Assembly (NCBI GenBank): GCA_964016885.1
Contig: OZ024741.1
Coordinates: 410,411,464 to 410,475,463, forward strand
DNA: 64,000 nt
Direction of reading: 5' to 3'
From: Eledone cirrhosa
Taxonomy: Eukaryota > Mollusca > Cephalopoda > Octopoda > Eledonidae
Shown: positions 14,720 to 24,561 of the stretch, in pieces
Layout of the letters: every line of letters begins with the position of its first letter
Position numbering within the stretch: the stretch's first letter is position 1
The notes under the pieces: generated by a model
Database searches by the model: none
What the model was told of the DNA's origin: nothing
The model's input: the letters and a program-made list of their open reading frames with translations, nothing else
Position numbers and translations under genes: made by a program

Positions 14720-17700
14720 TTAACCTTTTTCACTACCATCTTTAATACTTTCATTACCATATTTCTTATGTAAGACACTCTCTATGTTGTTTAACCCTTT
14801 CATTACCTTAATTATAATGTAAGACACCGTCTATGTTGTTTAACCTTTTCACTACCATCTTTAACACTTTCATTACCATATTTCTTATGTAAGACATTCT
14901 CTATGTTGTTTAACCCTTTCATTACCATATTTCTAATGTTACACCTTGTCTATGTTGTTTAACCCTTTCATTACCTTATTTATAATGTAAGACACCGTCT
15001 ATGTTGTTTAACCTTTTCACTACCATCTTTAACACTTTCATTACCATATTTCTTATGTAAGACACTGTCTATGTTGTTTAATCCTTTCATTACCATATTT
15101 CTAATGTAAGACACTGTCTATGTTGTTTAACCCTTTCATTACCATATTTCTAATGTAAGACTCTGTCTATGTTGTTTAACCCTTTCATTACCGTATTTCT
15201 AATGAAAGACACTGTCTATGTTGTTTAACCCTTTCATTACCATATTTCTAATGTAAGACTCTGTCTATGTTGTTTAACCCTTCCATTACCATATTTCTAA
15301 TGTAAGACACTGTCTATGTTGTTTAACCCTTTCATTACCATATTTCTAATGAAAGACACTGTCTATGTTGTTTAACCCTTCCATTACTATATTTCTAATG
15401 TAAGACACTGTCTATGTTCTTTAACCCTTTCATTACCATATTTCTAATGAAAGACACTGTCTATGTTGTTTAACCCTTCCATTACCATATTTCTAATGAA
15501 AGACATTGTCTATCTTGTTTAACCCTTTCATTACCATATTTCTCATGACTCTGTCTATGTTGTTTAACCCTTTCATTACCAAATTTCTAATGAAAGACAC
15601 TGTCTATGTCTTTAACCCTTCCATTACCATATTTTTAATCTAAGACACTGTCTATGTTTTTTAACCCTTCCATTACCATACCTCTAATGTAAAACACTGT
15701 CTATGTTGTTTAACCCTTTCATTACCATATTTATAATGTAAGACACTGTCTATGTTGTTTAACCCTTTCACTACCATATTTCTAATGTAAGACCGTGTCT
15801 ATGTTGTTTAACCCTTTCATTACCATATTTCTAATGAAAGACACTGTCTATGTTGTTTAACCCTTCCATTACCACATTTCTAATGTAAGAAACTGTCTAT
15901 GTCGTTTAACCCTTCCATTACCACATTTCTAATGTAAGAAATTGTCTATGTTGTTTAACCTTTTCATTACCATATTTCTAATGAAAGACATTGTCTATCT
16001 TGTTTAACCCTTTCATTACCATATTTCTCATGACTCTGTCTATGTTGGTTAACCCTTTCATTACCATATTTCTAATGTAAGACACTGTCTATGTTGTTTA
16101 ACCCTTTCATTACCATATTTCTAATGAAAGACACTGTCTATGTTGTTTAACCCTTCCATTACCATATTTCTAATATAAGAGACTGTCTATGTTGTTTAAC
16201 CCTTCCATTACCATATTTCTAATGTAAGACACTGTCTATGTTGTTTAACCCTTCCATTACCATATTTCTAATGTAAGACACTGTCTATGTTGTTTAACCC
16301 TTTCATTACCATATTTCTAATGTAAGACACTGTCTATGTTGTTTAACACTTTCATTACCATATTTCTAATGTAAGAGACTGTCTATGTTGTTTAACCCTT
16401 TCATTACCATATTTCTAATGTAAGACACTGTCTATGTTGTTTAACAGTTTCATTACCATATTTCTTATGTAAGACTCTGTCTATGTTGTTTAACCCTTCC
16501 TTTACCATATTTCTAATGTAAGACACTGTCTATGTTGTTTAAGCCTTTCATTGGCATATTTCTAATGTAAGACACTGTCTATGTTGTTTAACCCTTCCAT
16601 TACCATATTTCTGATGTAAGACAGTGTCTATGTTGTTTAACCCTTCCATTACCATATTTCTAATGTAAGACACTGTCTATATTGTTTAACCCTTTCATTA
16701 CCATATTTCTAATGAAAGACACTGTCTAAGTTGTTTAACCCTTTCATTACCATATTTCTAATGAAAGACACTGTCTATGTTGTTTAACCCTTTCATTACC
16801 ATATTTTCTATGTAAACACTGTCTATGTTGTTTAACCCTTTCATTACCATATTTCTAATGTAAGAGACTGTCTATGTTGTTTAACCCTTTCATTACCATA
16901 TTTCTAATGTAAGAGACTCTCTATCTTGTTTAACCCTTTCATTACCAAATTTCTAATGAAAGACACTGTCTATGTCTTTAACCCTTCCATTACCATATTT
17001 TTAATCTAAGACACTGTCTATGTTTTTTAACCCTTCCATTACCATACTTCTAATGTAAGACACTGTCTATGTTGTTTGACCCTTCCATTACCATATTTCT
17101 AATGAAAGACATTGTCTATCTTGTTTACCCTTTTCATTACCATATTTCTCATGACTCTGTCTATGTTGTTTAACCATTCCATTACCACATTTCTAATGTA
17201 AGAAACTGTCTATGTTGTTTAACCCTTTCATTACCATATTTCTAATGAAAGACACTGTCTATGTTGTTTAACCCTTCCATTACCATATTTCTAATGAAAG
17301 ACATTGTCTATCTTGTTTAACCCTTTCATTACCATATTTCTCATGACTCTGTCTATGTTGGTTAACCCTTTCATTACCATATTTCTAATGTAAGACACTG
17401 TCTATGTAGTTTAAACCCTATTACTACCATATTTCTAATGTAAGACACTGTCTATGTTGTATAACCCTTTCTCTACCATATTTCTAATATAAGAGACTGT
17501 CTATGTTGTTTAACCCTTCCATTACCATATTTCTAATGTAAGACACTGTCTATGTTGTTTAACCCTTTCATTACCATATTTCTAATGTAAGACACTGTCT
17601 ATGTTGTTTAACCCTTCCATTACCATATTTCTTATGTAAGACACTGTCTATGTTGTTTAACCCTTCCATTACCACATTTCTAATGTAAGACACTGTCTAT

Positions 17701-18870
17701 GTTGTTTAACCCTTTCCTTGCTATATTTCTAATGTAAGACACTGTCTATGTTGTTTAACCCTTTCATTACCATATTTCAAATGAAAGACTCTGTCTATGG
17801 TGTTTAACACTTTCATTGCCATATTTCTAATGTAAGACACTGTCTATGTTGTTTAACCCTTCCATTACCATATTTCTAACGTAAGACACTGTCTATGTTG
17901 TTTAACCCTTTCCTTGCTATATTTCTAATGTAAGACACTGTCTATGTTGTTTAACCCTTCCATTACCATATTTCTAATGAAAGACACTGTCTATGGTGTT
18001 TAACCCTTTCATTGCCATATTTCTAATGTAAGACACTGTCTATGTTGTTTAACCCTTTCATTGCGATATTTCTAATGTAAGACACTGTCTATGTTGTTTA
18101 ACACTTTCACTACAATATTTCTAATGTAAGACACTGTCTATATTGATTAACCTTTTCACTACCATCTTTGACCCTTCCATTACCATATTTCTTATGTAAG
18201 ACATTGTCTATGTTGTTTAACCCTTTCATTACTATATTTCTAATGTTAGACACTGTCTATGTTGTTTAACCCTTTCACTACAATATTTCTAATGTACGAC
18301 ACTATCTATGTTGTTTAACCGTTCCATTACCATATTTCTTATGTAAGACACTGTCTATGTTGTTTAAACCTTTCATTACCATATTTCTTATGTAAGACAC
18401 TGTCTCTGTTGTTTAACCCTTCCATTACCATATTTCTTATGTAAGACACTGTCTATGTTGTTTAACCCTTTCATTACCATATTTCTAATGTAAGACACTG
18501 TCTATGTTGTTTAAACCTTTCATTGCGATATTTCTAATGTAAGACACTGTCTATGTTGTTTAACCCTTTCACTACAATATTTCTAATGTAAGACACTGTC
18601 TATGTTGTTTAACCCTTTCATTACCATATTTCTAATGTAAGACACTGTCTATGTTGTTTAACCTTTTCACTACCATCTTTAACACTTTCATTACCATATT
18701 TCTTATGTAAGACACTCTCTATGTTGTTTAACTCTTTCATTACCATATTTCTAATGTAAGACCCTGTCTATGTTGTTTAACCCTTTTATTACCTTATTTA
18801 TAATGTAAGACACTGTCTATGTTGTTTAACCTTTTCACTACCATCTTTAACACTTTCATTACCATATTTC
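14720..18870 (+). repeat. Expanded ~70-bp unit variants within the 49-bp array
   Basis: Six units (near 14725, 14843, 15010, 18150, 18660 and 18830) carry about 21 extra bases of the form CCTTTTCACTACCATCTTTAA before the usual ACTTTCATTACC. The insert resembles the unit's own TTAACCCTTTCATTACCAT core, so it reads as a partial duplication inside one unit. The other units in this stretch are ordinary 49-mers. Confidence 0.8.
16436..17708 (+). repeat. Long-range duplicated block B, copy 2
   Basis: Partner of the block at 2440-3712, same orientation. Blocks A and B lie next to each other at the left edge of the window, but their other copies are about 3.7 kb apart. The left edge is therefore a mosaic of two source segments. 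Confidence 0.9.
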
Positions 18871-19728
18871 TTATGTAAGACACTGTCTATGTTGTTTAAT
18901 CCTTTCATTACCATATTTCTAATGTAAGACACTGTCTATGTTGTTTAACCCTTTCATTACCATATTTCTAATGTAAGACCCTGTCTATGTTGTTTAACCA
19001 TTTCCTTACCATATTTCTAATGTAACAGACTGTCTATGTTGTTTAACCCTTTCATTACCATATTTCTAATGTAAGAGACTGTCTATGTTGTTTAACCCTT
19101 TCATTACCATATTTCTAATGAAAGACACTCTCTATGTTGTTTAAACCATTTCATTACCATATTTCTAATGAAAGACACTGTCTATGTCTTTAACCCTTCC
19201 ATTACCATATTTCTAATGTAAGACACTGTCTATGTTGTTTAACCCTTTTACTACCATATTTCTAATGAAAGACACTGTCTATGTTGTTTAACCCTTTGAT
19301 TACCATATTTCTAATGTAAGACACTGTCTATGTTGTTTAACCCTTTCACTACCATATTTCTAATGTAAGACAGTGTCTATGTTGTTTAACCCTTCCATTA
19401 CCATATTTCTAATAAAAGACACTGTCTATGTTGTTTAACCCTTTCATTTCCATATTTCTAATGAAAGACACTGTCTATGTTGTTTAACCCTTTCATTACC
19501 ATATTTCTAATGAAAGACACTCTCTATGTTGTTTAACCCTTTCATTACCATATTTCTAATGTAAGACACTGTGTATGTTGTTTAACCCTTCATTACCATA
19601 TTTCTAATGTAAGAGACTGTCTATGTTGTTTAACCCTTTCATTACCATATATCTAATGAAAGACACTCTCTATGTTGTTTAACCCTTTCATTTCCATATT
19701 TCTAATGAAAGACACTCTCTATGTTGTT

Positions 19729-20850
19729 TAACCCTTCATTACCATATTTCTAATGTAAGAGACTGTCTATGTTGTTTAACCCTTTCATTACCATATTTCT
19801 AATGAAAGACACTGTCTATGTTGTTTAACCCTTTCATTTCCATATTTCTAATGTAAGACACTGTCTATGTTGTTTAACCCTTTCATTTCCATATTTCTAA
19901 TGTAAGACACTGTCTATGTTGTGTAACCCTTTCATTACCATATTTCTAATGAAAGACACTGTCTATGTTGTTTAACCCTTTCATTACCATATTTCTAATG
20001 AAAGACACTCTCTATGTTGTTTAACCCTTTCATTTCCATATTTCTAATGAAAGACACTGTCTATGTTGTTTAACCCTTCATTACCATATTTCTAATGTAA
20101 GAGACTGTCTATGTTGTTTAACCCTTTCATTACCATATTTCTAATGAAAGACACTGTCTATGTTGTTTAACCCTTTCATTTCCATATTTCTAATGTAAGA
20201 CACTGTCTATGTTGTTTAACCCTTTCATTTCCATATTTCTAATGTAAGACACTGTCTATGTTGTGTAACCCTTTCATTACCATATTTCTAATGAAAGACA
20301 CTGTCTATGTTGTTTAACCCTTTCATTACCATATTTCTAATGAAAGACACTCTCTATGTTGTTTAACCCTTTCATTTCCATATTTCTAATGAAAGACACT
20401 GTCTATGTTGTTTAACCCTTCATTACCATATTTCTAATGTAAGAGACTGTCTATGTTGTTTAACCCTTTCATTACCATATTTCTAATGAAAGACACTGTC
20501 TATGTTGTTTAACCCTTTCATTTCCATATTTCTAATGTAAGACACTGTCTATGATGTTTAACCCTTTCATTTCCATATTTCTAATGTAAGACACTGTCTA
20601 TGTTGTTTAACCCTTTCATTACCATATTTCTAATGAAAGACACTGTCTATGTTGTTTAACCCTTTCATTACCATATTTCTAATGAAAGACACTCTCTATA
20701 TTGTTTAACCCTTTCATTTCCATATTTCTAATGAAAGACACTGTCTATGTTGTTTAACCCTTCATTACCATATTTCTAATGTAAGAGACTGTCTATGTTG
20801 TTTAACCCTTTCATTACCATATTTCTAATGAAAGACGCTGTCTATGTTGT
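19729..20850 (+). repeat. 342-bp higher-order repeat at the right end of the 49-bp array
   Basis: A unit with a 1-bp deletion (TTAACCCTTCATTACC instead of CCCTTTCATT) recurs at 19729, 20071, 20413 and 20755, exactly 342 bp apart (seven 49-bp units minus one base). Units reading CATTTCC and CTCTCTATG keep the same order within each copy. This is the most regular and probably most recently amplified part of the left array. Confidence 0.92.
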
Positions 20851-21049
20851 TCAAATATTCCATTACCATATTTCAAATGAAATAACTAACTTTCCTGTTA
20901 TTAATCTGTTGTTTTGGAGCATAACTTAACAAAGGTTCTTGCAGAAAATTAACATGGAAGGTTGTTACATGAATATGAACACTTTAGAACAACATTTTGT
21001 AACATCGAATCTGGGGTGGTTTCAGGTTGGTTGGTATCAAAAGGGTTAA
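20802..21049 (+). mobile_element. TTAA-flanked piggyBac-like MITE remnant
   Basis: The left end reads TTAA then CCCTTTCATTACCA (20802-20819), and the right end reads TGGTATCAAAAGGG then TTAA (21032-21049). The right end reverse-complemented is CCCTTTTGATACCA, matching the left at 11 of 14 positions. Known for piggyBac-superfamily elements: a TTAA target duplication and terminal inverted repeats beginning CCC. The interior (about 20880-21030) is not satellite and has no transposase frame, so this would be a non-autonomous copy. The left end is shared with the satellite units, so the exact left boundary is ambiguous (20802, or a degenerate copy at 20851). Confidence 0.55.
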
Positions 21050-21306
21050 AATTTGATTTAACCTATTTTCGTTTCAGATAATAAACTTTCTGCATGACAA
21101 AGTTCACGAATGTTAATATAGGTTTTCTCAATCTAACCCTTTATGTTCTGTTGTCCTAATTAATTTCCAATTCCAACCTATTATTATTATTATAACTATT
21201 ATTACTAACAATGGTTACAAAGTCTATGATTATGTATTACAGGGATGATAACAGGTTGATATCTGTACAATGGAATGATATTTAGCATCGGATGATTTTT
21301 AATAAT
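21050..21306. other. Short non-satellite spacer
   Basis: No gene is visible here. It holds a 7-bp inverted repeat (GGTTAAA at 21044-21050 and TTTAACC at 21057-21063), a short TTA/TAT microsatellite around 21180-21205, and otherwise AT-rich sequence. Near 21284 it begins to resemble degenerate 37-bp repeat sequence. Confidence 0.6.
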
Positions 21307-22570
21307 TGGTACAATGGATGTATCCTGGATTTTACAATAGGTACACTGTACCCCTGTGTATATCAGGTTTACAATAGGTACACTGTATCCCTGTGTATAT
21401 CTGGTTTACAATAGGTACACTGTATCCCTGTGTGTATCTGGTTTACAATAGGTACACTGTATCCCTGTGTATATCTAGTTTACAATAGGTACACTGTACC
21501 CCTGTGTATATCTGGTTTACAATAGGTACACTGTATCCCAGTGTGTATCTGGTTTACAATAGGTACACTGTATCCCTGTGTATATCTGGTTTACAATAGG
21601 TACACTGTACCCCTGTGTATATCTGGTTTACAATAGGTACACTGTATCCCTCTGTATATCTGGTTTACAATAGATACACTGTATCCCAGTGTGTATCTGG
21701 TTTACAATAGGTACACTGTATCCCTGTGTATATCTGGTTTACAATAGGTACACTATCCCTGTGTGTATCTGGTTTACAATAGGTACACTGTATCCCTGTG
21801 TATATCTAGTTTACAATAGGTACACTGTACCCCTGTGTATATCTGGTTTACAATAGGTACACTGTATCCCTGTGTATATCTCGTTTACAATAGGTACACT
21901 GTATCCCTGTGTATATCTGGTTTACAATAGGTACACTGTATCCCTGTGTATATCTGGTTTACAATAGGTACATTGTATCCCAGTGTATATCTAGTTTACA
22001 ATAGGTACACTGTACCCCTGTGTATATCTGGTTTACAATATGTACACTGTATCCCTGTGTATATCTAGTTTACAATAGGTACACTGTACCCCTGTGTATA
22101 TCTGGTTTACAATAGGTACACTGTATCCCTGTGTATATCTGGTTTACAATAGGTACACTGTATCCCAGTGTATATCTGGTTTACAATAGGTACACTGTAT
22201 CCCTGTGTATATCTAGTTTACAATAGGTATACTGTATCCCTGTGTATATCTGGTTTACAATAGGTACACTGTATCCCTGTGTATATCTGGTTTACAATAG
22301 GTACACTGTATCCCTGTGTATATCTGGTTTACAATAGGTACACTGTATCCCTGTGTATATCTGGTTTACAATAGGTACACTGTATCCCTGTGTATATCAG
22401 GTTTACTATAGGTACACTGTATCCCTGTGTATATCTGGTTTACAATAGGTACACTGTATCCCTGTGTATATCTGGTTTACAATAGGTACACTGTATCCCT
22501 GTGTATATCTGGTTTACAATAGGTACACTGTATCCCAGTGTGTATCTGATTTACAATAGGTACACTGTAC
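21307..22570 (+). repeat. 37-bp minisatellite, about 34 copies
   Basis: The core GGTTTACAATAGGTACACTG returns every 37 bp (for example 21551 to 21588). The main variation is at a few positions: TATCCCTG / TACCCCTG / TATCCCAG, and TCTGG / TCTAG. One unit near 21750 has lost two bases (CACTATCCC). The first unit (21307-21333) and the last (ending GTACGCTATA at about 22575) are degenerate, so both edges of this array lie in the window. Confidence 0.95.
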
Positions 22571-22715
22571 GCTATATAATTGTAATGGTTGTTCTGTTTA
22601 GTATATTCTATATATCATATGTATATATTATATATCATATATATATATTTATAATTTATATACATAATATATATATATATATATATTAAATATCATATAT
22701 ATATATATATATCAA
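22571..22715. repeat. AT-rich simple repeat
   Basis: Mostly TA dinucleotide runs broken by TATCATATG-type segments, the longest at about 22663-22687 and 22695-22713. A short frame through it encodes only low-complexity I/Y/H residues and is not a gene. Confidence 0.85.
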
Positions 22716-22749
22716 GTAAGTATGTTTTGAAACAGTGAGCAAGTTTGAA

Positions 22750-22990
22750 ATTAGAAAATATATAGCTTTCACAGTATTTTTGACAAAAGGAATTTTAGCT
22801 TGATAACGGGCTTTAGAACCCTCAGATAAATGGAAAAAGATGAGTATTGACGTACATGGGAGTCGAACCCACATCTGTGGTTATCGCGAACACTGTGTTA
22901 CCATTACACCAACACATCACCCATGTCTTTCCATTCAAATTAGAAACTACATTTAGTCAAAAATACGGTCAAAGCTATATATTTTCTAAT
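22750..22990. mobile_element. 241-bp foldback (MITE-like) element carrying a tRNA-like core
   Basis: 34-bp terminal inverted repeats at 22750-22783 and 22957-22990 match at 32 of 34 positions when one is reverse-complemented; both begin ATTAGAAAATATATAGCTTT. A second inverted pair lies further in: 22830-22842 against 22922-22934, 11 of 13 matching. It brackets the tRNA-like sequence. There is no coding capacity and no clear target-site duplication; the right flank is a TA run. It may be a non-autonomous DNA transposon, a rearranged SINE, or two tail-to-tail SINE pieces. Confidence 0.65.
22848..22918 (-). tRNA. tRNA-like sequence, probably pseudogene or SINE-type Pol III head
   Basis: On the minus strand the sequence folds into a full cloverleaf. 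The 7-bp acceptor stem pairs 22912-22918 with 22849-22855, including three G-T pairs. The D arm is GTGT/ACAC with a 7-nt loop containing GG (22895-22909). The anticodon arm (22877-22893) has one T-C mismatch. The variable loop is 4 nt, and the T arm is GTGGG-TTCGACT-CCCAT (22856-22872). The T arm contains GGTTCGACTCC, a perfect match to the Pol III B-box consensus GGTTCGANTCC, and GGTGTAATGG resembles an A box. Loop positions 3-5 would read CGA, but position 33 is G where functional tRNAs have U. It lies between the arms of a foldback element. A working tRNA is therefore unlikely; a tRNA-derived repeat is the better reading. Confidence 0.6.
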
Positions 22991-23019
22991 TATATATATA
23001 TATTATATTTTCTATTCTA
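22991..23019. repeat. Short AT-rich run
   Basis: A TA run followed by TATATTTTCTATTCTAG joins the foldback element to the retrotransposon fragment. Confidence 0.6.
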
Positions 23020-23436
23020 GGGTGGGTAAAATTCCCGCGATCCATGGACGAGTTCTCTCCAGCAGTCTCTGTCCCTCATTATCGCTGCTATGTCCTGCAT
23101 CTCCAACAGACCAGTGTCTGTCCTTAGGGCATCAACATGCTGTACGGGTCTGAGACTTGGACGCTGACCAAGAAACTGACTCAGATGGTGGATGGGTGCT
23201 ACACAAGAATGTTGAGGATGGCTCTGAACATTAATCAGTATACACTGAGGATGAAAAACCCAGAGCTGTATGGGAGCCTCCCAAAAGTCAGCTCAAAAGT
23301 GACACAGAGGAAACTGAGGTTAGCTGGACATGCTCACCGACATCCAGAGTTGACATTGCACTCAATGCTCCTGTGGGAGTCCCTACATGGACACACTGGA
23401 ACAGGAAGACCAAGGTTAACGTATGTTGATATATTA
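23020..23436 (+). pseudogene. 3' fragment of an RTE-type non-LTR retrotransposon ORF
   Basis: From 23137 the plus strand encodes about 100 residues. They contain LYGSETWTLT near the start, then DGCYTRMLRMALN, ELYGSLPKVS, RKLRLAGHAHRHPE and GRPRLTYVDIL at the end. In order, these are the conserved blocks found downstream of the polymerase motifs at the C-terminus of RTE/BovB-like reverse transcriptases. The endonuclease and catalytic polymerase domains are absent, so the piece is a 5'-truncated, dead insertion. An in-frame TAG at 23125-23127 closes the frame upstream. A different frame reads on through VLRAS just before it, which suggests a frameshift. The less certain part is 23020-23130, which is GC-richer than its surroundings and probably belongs to the same insertion. 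Homology stops abruptly after VDIL, where the sequence becomes a TA repeat. Confidence 0.85.
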
Positions 23437-23611
23437 TATATATAAATTATATATATATATTATATATATTATAAATATAAATTATAAATATAAATTATAT
23501 ATATATATTATATAATTAAATTATAAATATATATTATATATATATATTATATAATTAAATTATAAATATATATTATATATATAAATTATAAATATAAATT
23601 ATATATATATA
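23437..23611. repeat. AT-rich simple repeat after the retrotransposon end
   Basis: TATATA, AAATTATAAATATA and TTATATAATT segments in irregular alternation. A segment TATAATTAAATTATAAATAT recurs at about 23511 and 23550. It may be the expanded microsatellite tail of the retrotransposon, as RTE elements often end in short simple repeats. Confidence 0.8.
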
Positions 23612-23720
23612 TGGAATAGAATGAAACGAAATTTCATTTCTCACTCTTAGTACGGCACTTACTTAAATGTAAGTATGTATGTATACGTACATACATATAT
23701 GTATACAGACGTACAGTAGC

Positions 23721-23780
<60 letters not shown>

Positions 23781-24092
23781 GCACACATATATATATGTAC
23801 GTATCAGTTTAGCGAACATTTATTATAATGCTCGCTTTGTTCGTTTGTAAGCAAACGGACAGCCTGATTTACGCCGTACAGTGTTCAGGCAACCACGTCA
23901 CCTGTTTGATCAACACTGACACAGGAACGATGTACTAGTTAAAGCTTGTTAGCTATCGTCAGCACCGTATACCCTTCTGCCAGATGGTTGAACGTTCGAA
24001 AGTATATACTTTCCTTATGAAAATTAACAGCTGAGCAGCCTAATTTGCATATCGAGTGAGTTCAGTCGGCCAGGCGCACCGAAAACGATAAA
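23612..24092 (+). repeat. 481-bp duplicated unit, copy A (complete)
   Basis: Begins TGGAATAGAATGAAACG and is followed directly by a second copy starting at 24093. It contains a TA microsatellite (23724-23777), a hairpin CGTTTG-TAAG-CAAACG (23842-23857) and a small inverted repeat ACTTAC/GTAAGT near its start. It ends with about 80 bp of non-repetitive sequence (24010-24092) missing from copy B. No coding frame apart from low-complexity I/Y runs. Its identity is not recognised; it could be a dispersed repeat family. Confidence 0.85.
23724..23777. repeat. (TA)n microsatellite, ~54 bp
   Basis: Uninterrupted alternating TA inside copy A of the 481-bp unit, flanked by GCATG on the left and CAGGCACACA on the right. 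Confidence 0.95.

Positions 24093-24561
<469 letters not shown>

Larger units (their letters stand above)
1..20850. repeat. ~49-bp minisatellite array, about 430 units
   Basis: Successive copies of the core TTAACCCTTTCATTACCATA recur every 49 bp (for example 361 to 410). Common variants are a 45-bp unit in which the end reads CTCATGACTCTG (for example 4201 to 4246), 48-bp units reading TATGTCTTTAACCC or ATTTTCTATGTAAACAC, and units with TTCCATTACC in place of TTTCATTACC. The array is already in progress at base 1, so its left end is not seen. It decays at about 20850. No reading frame of useful length crosses it. The plus strand is C-rich over G (about 10 to 5 per unit). The unit core matches the end of a TTAA-flanked element at the right edge, which suggests its origin. 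Confidence 0.97.

Noticed and set aside
1..20850. Telomere-like repeat, because of TTAACCC
   Set aside because: Metazoan telomeres are TTAGGG/CCCTAA hexamers. Here TTAACCC occurs once per 49 bp with no hexamer runs.
21061..21077. Possible 3' splice site (TATTTTCGTTTCAG)
   Set aside because: The polypyrimidine tract is short, and no open exon follows; the motif is expected by chance in AT-rich DNA.
22501..22874. Two 62-codon frames around the end of the 37-bp array
   Set aside because: One is minisatellite plus TA repeat. The other runs through the foldback element and tRNA-like sequence. Neither has protein-like features.
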